From: Mycobacterium paraense
GTDB lineage: Bacteria > Actinomycetota > Actinomycetes > Mycobacteriales > Mycobacteriaceae
Direction: 5' to 3'
Length of the DNA: 64,000 nucleotides
Assembly: GCF_002101815.1 (NCBI RefSeq)
Contig: NZ_LQPM01000036.1
Coordinates: forward strand, 124,001-188,000
The notes below the pieces were generated by a model. That model made no database searches, had not been told where the DNA came from, and saw only the letters and a list, made by a program, of their open reading frames with translations. A program made the position numbers and the translations under genes. This document shows, one piece after another, positions 51,356 through 59,775 of this stretch (the first letter of the stretch is position 1; each line of letters starts with the position of its first letter).

Positions 51356-52129
51356 GTGACCGCTGCCGAGCCGATGGTGGCCGACCTGCGCGCCGAAAGC
51401 GACGACCTCGACGCGCTGGTGGCCCCACTGCCGGCCGAGCGCTGGGCGGAACCGACGCCGGCGCCGGACTGGACCATCGCGCACCAGATCGGGCACCTGC
51501 TGTGGACCGACCGGGTCGCGCTGACCGCCGTCACCGACGAGGCGGGTTTCGCCGAGGTGTTGGCGGCGGCTCAGGCCGACCCGACCGGTTTCGTGGACGC
51601 CGGCGCAGAGGAACTGGCGGCGGTGGCACCGGCCGAACTGCTCGCCGATTGGCGGGCCACCCGGGCGCGGCTGCACGAGGCCCTGCTGGACGTGCCCGAC
51701 GGCCGCAAGCTGCCCTGGTTCGGGCCGCCGATGAGCGCGGCGTCGATGGCGACGGCCCGGCTGATGGAGACGTGGGCGCATGGCCTCGACGTGGCCGACG
51801 CCCTCGGCGTCAAACGGCACGCCACCGAACGCCTCAGGTCGATCGCGCACATCGGGGTGCGCACCCGCGATTACGCGTTCGTCATCAACAACCTGACTCC
51901 GCCGAGCGACCCGTTCCTGGTCGAGCTGCGCGCGCCCGGCGGCGACACCTGGTTCTGGGGCCCGCCCGACGCGGAGCAGCGGGTCACGGGTTCCGCCGAG
52001 GACTTCTGCTTCCTGGTGACCCAGCGGCGCCCGCTGGACGCGTTGGACATCGCGGCGCACGGCCCCGACGCCCAGCGATGGCTGGAGATCGCGCAAGCCT
52101 TCGCGGGCCCGCCCGGCCCGGGTCGGTAA
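51356..52129 (+). CDS. TIGR03084-family DinB-like metal-binding protein (Rv0036c type)
   Basis: A 257-residue protein of the mycothiol-dependent maleylpyruvate isomerase N-domain superfamily (TIGR03084). Probable metal histidines: H in WTIAHQIGHLLWTD (two) and METWAHGLDVADALG. Such proteins are mycothiol-dependent transferases or isomerases; activity here is not established. Follows the MFS gene by 10 bp. In M. tuberculosis the next genes are the fadD34-bioF2 cluster, which is missing here. Confidence 0.92.
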   Translation: MTAAEPMVADLRAESDDLDALVAPLPAERWAEPTPAPDWTIAHQIGHLLWTDRVALTAVTDEAGFAEVLAAAQADPTGFVDAGAEELAAVAPAELLADWRATRARLHEALLDVPDGRKLPWFGPPMSAASMATARLMETWAHGLDVADALGVKRHATERLRSIAHIGVRTRDYAFVINNLTPPSDPFLVELRAPGGDTWFWGPPDAEQRVTGSAEDFCFLVTQRRPLDALDIAAHGPDAQRWLEIAQAFAGPPGPGR

Positions 52130-52134
52130 CCGAC

Positions 52135-53352
52135 CTACATGGCACCCGTCGGCTCGTTGAGCTTGTGAAACCACGCGAGGTGGTAGTTCGCCGACACTAA
52201 ATCCCCGGTCACGGCCCCTTCGGTGGCGGCCAGTAGCAGGCAATTCAGGAAGAGCGCCGGATCGATGTTCGGATACTGGATCAAGAGCTGATAGCGCGCC
52301 GTGTCGAGATGCACCCGCAGCAAGTCGATTTCTTCTTCGGCGACACCCGTTCCGGCCGCCGCGGCCCGGGCCAGCGTGTGCACCATCCGCGGCAACCCGT
52401 CCCGCCAGTGCGTGGCCTGGCTCAGCTCCCACCCCAGGTCGTTTACCGCGGGCAGCTCACGGGGCCGCGCCGAGGCCTCCGTCTGGGCGAAGTCATCCAG
52501 CCAGCCCAGGGAATCGCCGGGGGCGTAGCTGCGGGTGCGCCGGGCCTCGCCGATCAGGGCGGAGACCTTGCCGGTGCGTCGCTCCGGTTCCAGTAGCCGC
52601 ACGCCCGCGGGTAGGGCGATGCCCGGCGGTATCCAGCCATGCGCGAAGTCGGTGACCAGCACGGTGCTGCCGTCGGGGCGATCGCCGATCGCCCAATTCA
52701 GGCGCGGCTCTTGATGGACGACGAACGCGAGGAGGCGCTGCAGCCGTTCGTCGTCGGATTCGGTTGCGCTCGCGGCCACCGGGATTGGCTCCATCGGCGC
52801 GGGCCGCGGGGGAGTGCTCGCCTCGTCGGAGGCCCGGTGCCGACCCTCGGAAGCTTCGGGCTCCTCCTCGGCGGCCGGTTCGTCGAGCGCCGGTTCATCG
52901 GGCTCGCTTATGACGGCTTCCGGAGGCGCGGGATCGGCATCGGCGACTACGGGGATGATCTGGGTGGTCTCGAGATCTGCGCTGTCAAGCGGCGGCTCGG
53001 GCTTCACCGCGTGGACATGGCGGATGGCCGACTCGACGCGCCGCACCGCGCGCGCCCGGGCGTCCTCGATGACCCTGGCTTCCTCGGCCCGTCGGACGAA
53101 TTCGGGCATGTCCGCCAGCCGGATCTTCCTGAGGTCGTCGTTGGCGCTTCGGGTGATGCGCTGCAGGTCGTCCCTCAGATACTCTGCGAGAGAGGCGGTT
53201 TCGGCGCTGGCGGCGGACAATTCGGCGGGCCAAAGCCCGCCCGTCACCCACGGGGTGCAGTCCACCGGGGAGCTGAAGGCCGGAATCGTCAACGATTCCC
53301 GGGTAGCTCTCCGGAGGCGCTGACGCGCCGTTATCCGACCGAAGATCGCCAC
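52135..53352 (-). CDS. ESX-module protein, Rv0029 type (DUF5631/DUF5632-like)
   Basis: A 405-residue protein (Rv0029 is 365). An N-terminal basic and coiled-coil part (about 45-115: TASLAEYLRDDLQRITRSANDD, then RRAEEARVIEDARARAVRRVESAI), an acidic Pro/Glu linker (about 120-195), and a C-terminal globular domain (about 200-405) with VTDFAHGWIPPGIALPAGVRLLEP. Related proteins Rv2082 and Rv3899c lie in similar modules; I recall their domain names as DUF5631/DUF5632 without certainty. No membrane helix. The role is unknown; context is the ESX-linked cluster. Confidence 0.8.
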   Translation of the reverse strand: MAIFGRITARQRLRRATRESLTIPAFSSPVDCTPWVTGGLWPAELSAASAETASLAEYLRDDLQRITRSANDDLRKIRLADMPEFVRRAEEARVIEDARARAVRRVESAIRHVHAVKPEPPLDSADLETTQIIPVVADADPAPPEAVISEPDEPALDEPAAEEEPEASEGRHRASDEASTPPRPAPMEPIPVAASATESDDERLQRLLAFVVHQEPRLNWAIGDRPDGSTVLVTDFAHGWIPPGIALPAGVRLLEPERRTGKVSALIGEARRTRSYAPGDSLGWLDDFAQTEASARPRELPAVNDLGWELSQATHWRDGLPRMVHTLARAAAAGTGVAEEEIDLLRVHLDTARYQLLIQYPNIDPALFLNCLLLAATEGAVTGDLVSANYHLAWFHKLNEPTGAM

Positions 53353-53434
53353 TGGCTAAGCCTACCGGCATCCGTCGGGTCGTCTATTCGGTCGGTGAAT
53401 TGTGCTGCTGCGACGGCCTGGGTAGCGTGGGGAC

Positions 53435-53578
53435 ATGGCTGAATCTGCGCTGCAGCAGCAACTCGACGAGGTGCGCGCCCTGCTGGCCCGCGCGCGAGAG
53501 TTGTTCGGCCCCAACCCCGTCGAGCCGCCCACGGACATCGCTCCCGATCCCGAGAGCGCCAAGACCTGGCTGGTCTAG
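53435..53578 (+). CDS. Small helical protein, 47 aa
   Basis: A 47-residue ORF starting MAESALQQQLDEVRALLARA, with a helical first half and a Pro-rich second half ending DPESAKTWLV. Codon use is normal for the window. It lies opposite to and between two minus-strand genes, about the place of Rv0030; its TAG and that of the minus-strand gene at 53575 share the CTAG tetramer. No known family. Confidence 0.6.
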   Translation: MAESALQQQLDEVRALLARARELFGPNPVEPPTDIAPDPESAKTWLV

Positions 53579-53877
53579 GCGCGGCGCCGCAACTTGTGCG
53601 CCAGCAGCTTTTCGATCGCCGCATCGAGGTCGTGCGGGCTGGGCACCTCCATCGACGGGGTATGGCCGGCCGCCACGATCTCGTTGCGAACCTCCAGCAG
53701 CGCTTTGAGGCAGGACACGTCGGCGGTCAACAGGATTCCCTGCGCCAGGGTTTCGGCGTCGGTTTCCATCGCCTCTTCACTCAGCGCGACGCTGTGCATA
53801 TACCCGCCGCGGCAGGAGCGGACCAGGATGTGCCCGCTCGGGTGGACGGTGTCGAAGGCGGGATTGGCGTCCGTCAC
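53575..53877 (-). CDS. DUF2694-like protein (Rv0028 type)
   Basis: A 100-residue protein (Rv0028 is 101). Beta-strand segment HPSGHILVRSCRGGYMHSVAL, then helix ETLAQGILLTADVSCLKALLEVRNEI and a charged C-terminus. I believe this family is named DUF2694. GTG start overlaps the EspC-like gene stop (GTGA). Function unknown; probable EspG-like or chaperone partner cannot be shown. Confidence 0.8.
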   Translation of the reverse strand: MTDANPAFDTVHPSGHILVRSCRGGYMHSVALSEEAMETDAETLAQGILLTADVSCLKALLEVRNEIVAAGHTPSMEVPSPHDLDAAIEKLLAHKLRRRA

Positions 53878-54191
53878 CGACCCCCGTCAACGATGCCGCC
53901 GAAATTTCGTGCCGCCTCTTGCTCGTGCTCTTCCCACATCGCCGCCGACGCGCTGAGTTTCTCCGCCATGTCGGCGTGGTCGTCGGCTTGCTGTTCGTAG
54001 CACTGGCGCCGCAGCTCGAGCAGTTCGCGTCCGGCATCGCGCAGTTCGCCGAAGATGGGCCCGAGCGAGTCCAGGCTTTCCTGGATCGCCGCATGCGAAG
54101 ACGGAACGGTGCGCAGGTAATCGGAGGTCTCCTGGTGATGCGCAGCGGCTTCGCGTAAGTGCGCCGGCACCACACGGATTGGTTCTGCCAT
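53874..54191 (-). CDS. EspC/WXG100-like ESX-associated protein (Rv0027 type)
   Basis: A 105-residue all-helical protein. The opening IRVVPAHLREAAAHHQETSDYL matches the EspC-type/DUF2580 pattern, followed by a second helix with LDSLGPIFGELRDAGRELLELRRQ and KLSASAAMWEEHEQEAARNF. Such proteins form helical hairpins and are secreted or used by type VII systems. No WxG turn is clear. Same length as Rv0027. Coupled to the DUF2694 gene downstream. Confidence 0.82.
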   Translation of the reverse strand: MAEPIRVVPAHLREAAAHHQETSDYLRTVPSSHAAIQESLDSLGPIFGELRDAGRELLELRRQCYEQQADDHADMAEKLSASAAMWEEHEQEAARNFGGIVDGGR

Positions 54192-54245
54192 CTGCTCTCT
54201 CTCCTACTCGGTGCGCCGCCGGGGGAGGCGGGGCCATCACTATTG

Positions 54246-55649
54246 TCAGGTGGTCGACGTGGCCGCCGGCCCTGTGGGTGTCGGTGTGTGCGGCTCGACC
54301 GGCGGGGTCGTGGGCGCGTTCACCGCCGGTGGATGCTCCCAGCCTAGAAAGTTCGGCCCGCTCACGGTGGCGATGCGCTGAATCTGGCCGTCGAGAAGGG
54401 CCTTTTCATGGCCGAGTGCGAGCGCGTGACGATCGGTGAGGATGCCGATGTCGCCGGGCGCGGTTTGCAGGGGGTCGATGGGCTGGGGGACCGGCGTGCC
54501 CGGTGGGGGAATGGTAATTCCCTGCTGATGGAACGCATCTGGGATCGATGCCCCACCGACGGCGGCTTGGATCGCCGCGGCCAGTTGTGGGCTGGCGGCC
54601 GTGACGGTATCGCCGTCGGGCAGGGTAACGACCGTCGGCCCCACCGGTGGCGATTCGGGTTCCTCCGTCGCGACGTCCTCCGCGTGGGCCCCGTCGTCGC
54701 CGGCGTTGGGTTCGTCCGGCCGGTCGGCGCGGTCGGGGTCATGGGATCCGAACGGCCTGTCGTCGCCGATGTCCTGCAGGCCGGGTAGCGGCAGACCGCC
54801 CGTGCCGCCCGGTATCGACGCCCCGCCGAACCCGGGTAGGGACGGCAGCGCCGGCACCGTGGGCATGGCCGGCGCCGCGGGGGCCGCGGTGCTCCCCGCC
54901 GGGGACGGCCCGGCGGGATCGCCGGTCGCCGGCGCGGGGTCGTCAGGCAACATCGGATCGAGCAGCGGGTCCATCGCGGGATCGTCGACGGCCTCGTCGG
55001 CGCCGTCGGCGGGTGCGGCAACCGGAGCTGCGGCCGCGGCCGGACGCTCGTCGGGGCCGTGCTTGGACGCGTCGTACAGCGACGTCCAGGCGGCCATCAG
55101 CGCCGATTTCGACGTGTCGTCCAGGCTCGCGTTCAGCACGACCGCGCGGATGTCCTTGAGCTTGCCGATCAGGAACCGCTGGAAGTCGCGCGCCCCGGCC
55201 GGGGTGTCCAGGTCCGAGCGCGTCAGGACGGCGACTTCGGTTTCGCGCTGCAACCTGCTCAGCGCTTCCCGGCCTTCGACGGCGTTCAGGTGGGCGTTCA
55301 GGATGGCGTTGATCACCTGCATGTCGAGCTGAGAGCTGGCCGAATTCTGGTGTGCCAGAGCGGCTTCGGCATCCGTCATGGCCTCGGCGGCCTGACCCTG
55401 CTCGCGGCCGGGCTCGGGTGCGCCCGGTGGCGATCCGGCGGGCGGACCCGCCGGCGCGGCGGTGCCGAACAGGCCCGAATGCTGTTGGCGGATCTTGCGT
55501 ACGATCGCGTCGAGTGTTTCCGGTCGGGTGGTCGGCGTCATGACCGCGGCCACCTCGTCCGGCGCCAGGCCCGTCTGCCACCCGTTCGGATCGCCGGTGC
55601 GCTCCCGGACGTATGTAATCGCGTTGATCAGATCGTCATACGTCGACAT
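54246..55649 (-). CDS. Large DUF4226 protein (Rv0026 type)
   Basis: A 467-residue protein (Rv0026 is 448). An N-terminal part MSTYDDLINAITYVRERTGD with GLAPDEVAAVMTP, then a DUF4226-like helical domain (about 100-200: NAVEGREALSRLQRETEVAVL and TPAGARDFQRFLIGKLKDI), a Pro/Asp-rich disordered stretch (about 215-330), and a C-terminal peptide-like domain (about 335-465: VTLPDGDTVTAASPQLAAAIQ). Its domain shares sequence with the next gene upstream, so the two are paralogous. No signal peptide; ESX secretion is possible but not shown. Confidence 0.82.
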   Translation of the reverse strand: MSTYDDLINAITYVRERTGDPNGWQTGLAPDEVAAVMTPTTRPETLDAIVRKIRQQHSGLFGTAAPAGPPAGSPPGAPEPGREQGQAAEAMTDAEAALAHQNSASSQLDMQVINAILNAHLNAVEGREALSRLQRETEVAVLTRSDLDTPAGARDFQRFLIGKLKDIRAVVLNASLDDTSKSALMAAWTSLYDASKHGPDERPAAAAAPVAAPADGADEAVDDPAMDPLLDPMLPDDPAPATGDPAGPSPAGSTAAPAAPAMPTVPALPSLPGFGGASIPGGTGGLPLPGLQDIGDDRPFGSHDPDRADRPDEPNAGDDGAHAEDVATEEPESPPVGPTVVTLPDGDTVTAASPQLAAAIQAAVGGASIPDAFHQQGITIPPPGTPVPQPIDPLQTAPGDIGILTDRHALALGHEKALLDGQIQRIATVSGPNFLGWEHPPAVNAPTTPPVEPHTPTPTGPAATSTT

Positions 55650-55753
55650 CGGTGTCGCGGCCCCTCCATGCCGGGCGACAGTACCCAGACACGTTCCGGC
55701 CGACAATTCACCCCGTCGGGTCTGTGCACCGCCGACTCGGCTCGGGGTCGCGG

Positions 55754-56131
55754 CTAGCCGGCGGGAAGGGTGTACTGCGCGCGCAGCCGTTCCAGGACAG
55801 CCCTTTTCGCGCGGCCGAGCTCGCGGGCATCGGACACGACCCGCGCGATCTCGCGTTGCTTGTCCACCAGGAATCTGTGCAATTCGCGGGCCCCGATGGG
55901 GGTGTCGGCGGCAAGACCCCCGCGCTGCAGGGCGGCGCGGTCGATCTCCTCGGCGATCGCGTCGAGCCGCCTGACGCTTTCACGGGCGGCGGCGTGAGCG
56001 CTGGCGAGTACCTCGGCCAGCACACGGTCGGCGTCCGAGGCGGTGCCGTGCTGGCCGGCCAGCGCCGACTGCCGCGCCTGGATGGCGCCCAGCGCGGGTC
56101 CGGCTTGTTCTGGCATGGGTTCATTCGTCAT
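55754..56131 (-). CDS. DUF4226 protein (Rv0025 type)
   Basis: A 125-residue helical protein (Rv0025 is 120). The core AAARESVRRLDAIAEEIDRAAL, then TPIGARELHRFLVDKQREI and LGRAKRAVLERLRAQY aligns with the middle of the Rv0026-type neighbour (TPAGARDFQRFLIGKLKDI...). The ATG overlaps the stop of the NlpC/P60 gene. Function unknown, probably a secreted or assembly partner of the peptidase. Confidence 0.85.
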   Translation of the reverse strand: MTNEPMPEQAGPALGAIQARQSALAGQHGTASDADRVLAEVLASAHAAARESVRRLDAIAEEIDRAALQRGGLAADTPIGARELHRFLVDKQREIARVVSDARELGRAKRAVLERLRAQYTLPAG

Positions 56132-56946
56132 AGCGGCCGCCGAATCGCAATGTTGCTGCCCAACCGACTGATTCGCACCGACGCGCCCGAGTAGGGCGCT
56201 TCAACGACCAGGTTGTTGCCGATCGCCATCTGGACGTGTCCGGCGTGGGGGAAGACGAGGTCGCCCGGCCGGACCAGCGAACGGGGCACCGGAATCCCGT
56301 CGTTGATCTGCTGATAGGTGGTGCGGCCCAGCTGAACACCCGCCTGCGCGTAGGCCCACTGAACCAACCCGGAGCAGTCGAACCGGTCGGGCCCGGTGGC
56401 GCCCCAGACGTAGGGGTGTCCCAGTCGCGACAAGGCCGCGCGCACGGCCACCGCGGCGCGCCCAGTGGCCGGCGGCCCGGGAAAGCGATGGTGTGCCAGC
56501 CCATACCGCAGCGCCCGCAGCGCCGTGGCGTGCCGCCGCGCCTTGAGGCGGCCCGACACCACGTGCGCCCGCTGTGCGCGCAGTCGCGCCGCGCGGCGGC
56601 GCATCGCCTCGCGCTGGGCCATCGGCGTCATCGGACCCGGGGAGGCGTCGGCCCGGGCCTCCTGGACGACCGATCCGGTCAGCTCGCGGGCCTCGGCCCG
56701 GTCCCGGCGGGCGCGGTCGATGACGTCGGCGGCGTCCGTGTCCGTGCGGGCAGCCGCCTGCAACCGCTGCCGGCCGCGGTCCGCCGCCAGCACGTAACTA
56801 GCCTGTGCCACACCGCCATTCAGGCCGCCGACACCTCGCAGCAGGTAGCGGTGGGGAGCGGTGCCCGCGTCCAGGGTCGCCCGGCTCGTGTCACCGGCGA
56901 AGAGCCGATGGGCGCGGGTCAGCACCTCGATTTCGGTGTCTGTCAC
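56128..56946 (-). CDS. NlpC/P60-family peptidase (Rv0024 type)
   Basis: A 272-residue putative peptidoglycan endopeptidase (Rv0024 is 281). C-terminal NlpC/P60 domain from about 150 with YVWGATGPDRFDCSGLVQWAY (catalytic Cys), RTTYQQINDGIPVP, and the catalytic His in VFPHAGHVQMAIG. The N-terminal half is helical (EIEVLTRAHRLFAGD; then RDRAEARELTGSVVQEARAD) and carries no signal peptide, unlike RipA-type hydrolases; export would need a type VII route. GTG start overlaps the regulator's stop (GTGA). Confidence 0.93.
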   Translation of the reverse strand: MTDTEIEVLTRAHRLFAGDTSRATLDAGTAPHRYLLRGVGGLNGGVAQASYVLAADRGRQRLQAAARTDTDAADVIDRARRDRAEARELTGSVVQEARADASPGPMTPMAQREAMRRRAARLRAQRAHVVSGRLKARRHATALRALRYGLAHHRFPGPPATGRAAVAVRAALSRLGHPYVWGATGPDRFDCSGLVQWAYAQAGVQLGRTTYQQINDGIPVPRSLVRPGDLVFPHAGHVQMAIGNNLVVEAPYSGASVRISRLGSNIAIRRPL

Positions 56947-57731
56947 GACGCCTCCTCGCCGCCGTCGTGATCCGAGTTGTCCACACCGGACGACTCGACC
57001 GCCTCGGCGAAGGCGCGGACGCGGGGGAGCGCCCCCGGCGGAATCACGCCCCTGTTGCGGATGTCCCACATGTCGTCGGTGCCCACACCGACAAGTGCGG
57101 CGATGACCGTCTCCGGCAGCGACGACTGCACACACGCGCGATCGAAGCGGGCGCTCAGGCTGGTGGGCATGCGCCCCAGCAGGGCCGTGCGCGTCGCCTC
57201 GAGGGCCTGCAGATGCTCCATGAGACGCGCCGTCGAATCGGCGCCGGCGTTGACGGCCACCCGCCAGGAGCTGGCCGCCAGCATCTCCGCCTTCACGCAT
57301 TGAGCGATCACAGACAGAATATACGTCTCATATTCGTTTGATGTCGTCGCCGGAAGCCGATCGATGACGGATTTGAGGGCATCGAGCTGGGCTTCGGCGT
57401 AGCCTTCCAGCACTTCGGTGTCGCTGTGCCGGTCGACCACGACCGCTCCGGCGGGCCTGCCCGGCCGCGGCTCGACCGGCTGCGCGGCCATCAGCCGCGC
57501 CAATTCGGCATCCGGGTCGGCGGCCACCAGCAGCCGAGAGTAGGTGCCCGGCGGCAGGCCGAGCCCGTTCTCCACCTTCTGAACTGTGCTTTTGTGCGGC
57601 TTGCGGGCGCCGCGCTCCAAAAAGCTCAGGCCCATGATGCTGACGCCCGTCGCGGCGGCGAGCTCCGCCAGCGACCAGTCGCGCGACTCGCGCAAGGCGC
57701 GGATGGCCGCGCCGGCCGATTCACGGCTCAC
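56943..57731 (-). CDS. XRE-family transcriptional regulator (Rv0023 type)
   Basis: A 262-residue regulator (Rv0023 is 256). The N-terminal XRE helix-turn-helix covers about 5-60 (AIRALRESRDWSLAELAAATGVSIMGLSFLERGARKPH), and the C-terminal part is a helical domain with TTSNEYETYILSVIAQCVK. It heads the coupled cluster Rv0023 to Rv0028 types and is divergent from whiB5. The intergenic DNA contains repeated TATACG elements that could be its operator. Confidence 0.92.
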   Translation of the reverse strand: MSRESAGAAIRALRESRDWSLAELAAATGVSIMGLSFLERGARKPHKSTVQKVENGLGLPPGTYSRLLVAADPDAELARLMAAQPVEPRPGRPAGAVVVDRHSDTEVLEGYAEAQLDALKSVIDRLPATTSNEYETYILSVIAQCVKAEMLAASSWRVAVNAGADSTARLMEHLQALEATRTALLGRMPTSLSARFDRACVQSSLPETVIAALVGVGTDDMWDIRNRGVIPPGALPRVRAFAEAVESSGVDNSDHDGGEEAS

Positions 57732-57786
57732 CGCAGGCTCCGGCCATAGGCCGGATAGTACACACGGCGCCTCCCCATCCAGCGCA

Positions 57787-57853
57787 TATACGTTTTTGTC
57801 ACGTTTCTCTTGCGCTCGCGCTCTATACGTGTATACGCTTTTGCCTACGTTTC
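57787..57853. promoter_or_regulatory. Direct repeats in the divergent whiB5/regulator promoter
   Basis: TATACGTTTTTGTC-ACGTTTC (57787-57807) and TATACGCTTTTGCCTACGTTTC (57832-57853) are near-identical, 45 bp apart, with an extra TATACG at 57824-57829. They lie in the 144-bp gap between whiB5 and the XRE regulator. Likely operators for the XRE protein. Confidence 0.6.
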
Positions 57854-57875
57854 ACCGCTTCAGAAGGAGACCGAC

Positions 57876-58292
57876 ATGGGGCACCCCTGCGCAGCCAACC
57901 CGGAACTGTGGTTCGGCTATCCCGACGACGACGGTGGTGACGGCGCGGCCAAGGCGCGCGCCTACGAGCGGTCCGCCACCGAGGCGCGAATCCAGTGCCT
58001 GCGCCGCTGCCCGCTGGCGCAGCAGCGCCGGTGCGCCCAGCACGCCATCGCGCACCGCGAGGAATACGGCGTCTGGGCGGGCGTCAAACTGCCCGGCGGC
58101 CAGTACCGCAAGCGCGAGCAACTCGCCCGCGCCCACGACGTGCTGCGCCGGATCGCCGCCGGCGAGATCAATTCGCGGCAGCTGCCCGAGAACGCGGCGC
58201 TGCTGGCCCGGCACGAGCACGACGCGGTCCCCGTGGCGGCGGTGGTGTTGCACCTGCCGACCGCGCAAGTGGGTCCCCGTTCCGCCGCCTGA
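57876..58292 (+). CDS. whiB5: WhiB5 iron-sulfur regulator
   Basis: A 138-residue WhiB protein (M. tuberculosis 139). Four cysteines C5, C41, C45, C53 would hold the [4Fe-4S] cluster; spacing C-x3-C-x7-C is unlike the usual C-x2-C-x5-C, as I recall for WhiB5. EYGVWAGVKLP is the GVWGG-like turn, followed by the basic LPGGQYRKREQLARA DNA-binding part. ATG 57876 has AAGGAGA just upstream. WhiB5 regulates immune modulation and ESX-related genes in M. tuberculosis. Divergent from the ESX-associated cluster. Confidence 0.96.
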   Translation: MGHPCAANPELWFGYPDDDGGDGAAKARAYERSATEARIQCLRRCPLAQQRRCAQHAIAHREEYGVWAGVKLPGGQYRKREQLARAHDVLRRIAAGEINSRQLPENAALLARHEHDAVPVAAVVLHLPTAQVGPRSAA

Positions 58293-58363
58293 CAGTTTGC
58301 TGACCCCGCCGACGGGGTAGACCGGCTTGGCACGAGCGAGTCTGTCCACCCCGAGGCGGATCC

Positions 58364-59746
58364 ATGACGTTCGACCTGACACCGACGGCGGCACAACACG
58401 ACCTGGCCCGGCGCACGCACGAGTTCGCCGAAGAAGTCATCCGCCCCGTGGCCCTGCACTACGACCAGCGCCAGGAGTTTCCCTGGCCCGTCCTGGAGGA
58501 GGCCGCCCAGCGCGGCTTCTACAGTCCGCTGTTCTACCGCGACCTGATCGGTGACCCGACCGGCATTTCGCTGCCGATATTCATGGAGGAGCTCTTCTGG
58601 GGCTGCGCGGGAATCGGATTGGCGATCGTCATGCCCGCGCTCGCGCTGTCGGCGATCGGGCAGGCCGCGTCGCCGGAGCAGATGCTCGAGTGGGCCCCCG
58701 AATGTTTCGGAACCCCAGGCGATATCAAGCTCGCCGCCCTGGCGATCTCGGAGCCCGAGGGCGGCAGCGACGTCCGGAATCTGCGTACTCGCGCGCGCCG
58801 CGACGGTGACGACTGGATCATCGACGGCCACAAGATGTGGATTGGCAACGGCGGCATCGCCAATGTGCATGTGGTCAACGCGGTCGTCGATGAGGAGCTC
58901 GGCCACCGCGGTCAGGCGCTGTTCGTCGTGCCCGGCGGCACGCCCGGGCTGAAGCTGGTCCGAAAGCTCGACAAGCTGGGTTGCCGCGCATCCCACACCG
59001 CCGAATTGCTGTTCGAGGGGGTGCGCGTTCCGGGAGCCAACTTGCTTGGCGGAGAAGAGAAGCTCGAGCACAAACTCGCCAAGGCCCGCGAGGTGGTGGC
59101 CGGTGGCCAGCGATCCGGCTCCGCGACGTTGGGCACCTTCGAGCAGACCCGGCCGATGGTCGCCGCCCAGGCGATCGGGATCGCCCGCGCCGCATTGGAG
59201 TACGCGACGTGGTATGCCACGGAACGAGAGGCCTTCGGCGGCCCGATCATCGACAACCAGGGCATCGCGTTCCCGCTGGCGGAACTGGCCACCGAGATCG
59301 ACGCCGCCCGGCTGTTGACCTGGCGCGCCTCCTGGATGGCGGCCAACAACGTCCCGTTCGAGCGAGGCGAGGGCTCGATGTCGAAATTCGCCGCCAGCGA
59401 GGTCGCCGTCAAGGCGACCGAGAGGGCCATCCAAACGATGGGCGGCTGGGGCTACATCACCGACCACCCGGTGGAGAAGTGGTATCGGGATGCCAAGCTG
59501 TACACCATCTTTGAGGGCACCAGCGAGATTCAGCGGATGGTCATCTCGAATGCGCTGGGCGCCGCGGTGGGGACCCCGCCGCTGCATGTGGTGATCGAGC
59601 CGACCGGTGGGCCGCTCAACCGGATCTTCGGTCGCGGCACCCCGCTGCGATCCCGCGCCGCCGACGCCGCGCTGTCGATGCAGGACCGCGTGCCCGCACC
59701 GGTCATGCGGCTGGCGATGAAGGTGCTGCGGCCGCCGGGCAGGTGA
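58364..59746 (+). CDS. Acyl-CoA dehydrogenase
   Basis: A 460-residue enzyme, longer than the usual 385. The N-terminal helical domain is typical; the FAD region is LAALAISEPEGGSDVRNLRTRARRDGDDW with KMWIGNGG; the late signature GGWGYITDHPVEKWYRDAKLYTIFEGTSEIQRMVI holds the catalytic Glu (IFEGTSE). It adds a C-terminal extension of about 70 residues (GTPPLHVVIEP, then RGTPLRSRAADA). Alone after whiB5, replacing Rv0021c of M. tuberculosis in this interval. Substrate chain length unknown. Confidence 0.94.
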   Translation: MTFDLTPTAAQHDLARRTHEFAEEVIRPVALHYDQRQEFPWPVLEEAAQRGFYSPLFYRDLIGDPTGISLPIFMEELFWGCAGIGLAIVMPALALSAIGQAASPEQMLEWAPECFGTPGDIKLAALAISEPEGGSDVRNLRTRARRDGDDWIIDGHKMWIGNGGIANVHVVNAVVDEELGHRGQALFVVPGGTPGLKLVRKLDKLGCRASHTAELLFEGVRVPGANLLGGEEKLEHKLAKAREVVAGGQRSGSATLGTFEQTRPMVAAQAIGIARAALEYATWYATEREAFGGPIIDNQGIAFPLAELATEIDAARLLTWRASWMAANNVPFERGEGSMSKFAASEVAVKATERAIQTMGGWGYITDHPVEKWYRDAKLYTIFEGTSEIQRMVISNALGAAVGTPPLHVVIEPTGGPLNRIFGRGTPLRSRAADAALSMQDRVPAPVMRLAMKVLRPPGR

Positions 59747-59775
59747 GGCTCGCCGCGAAGCGTAGCGTCGGGCTG

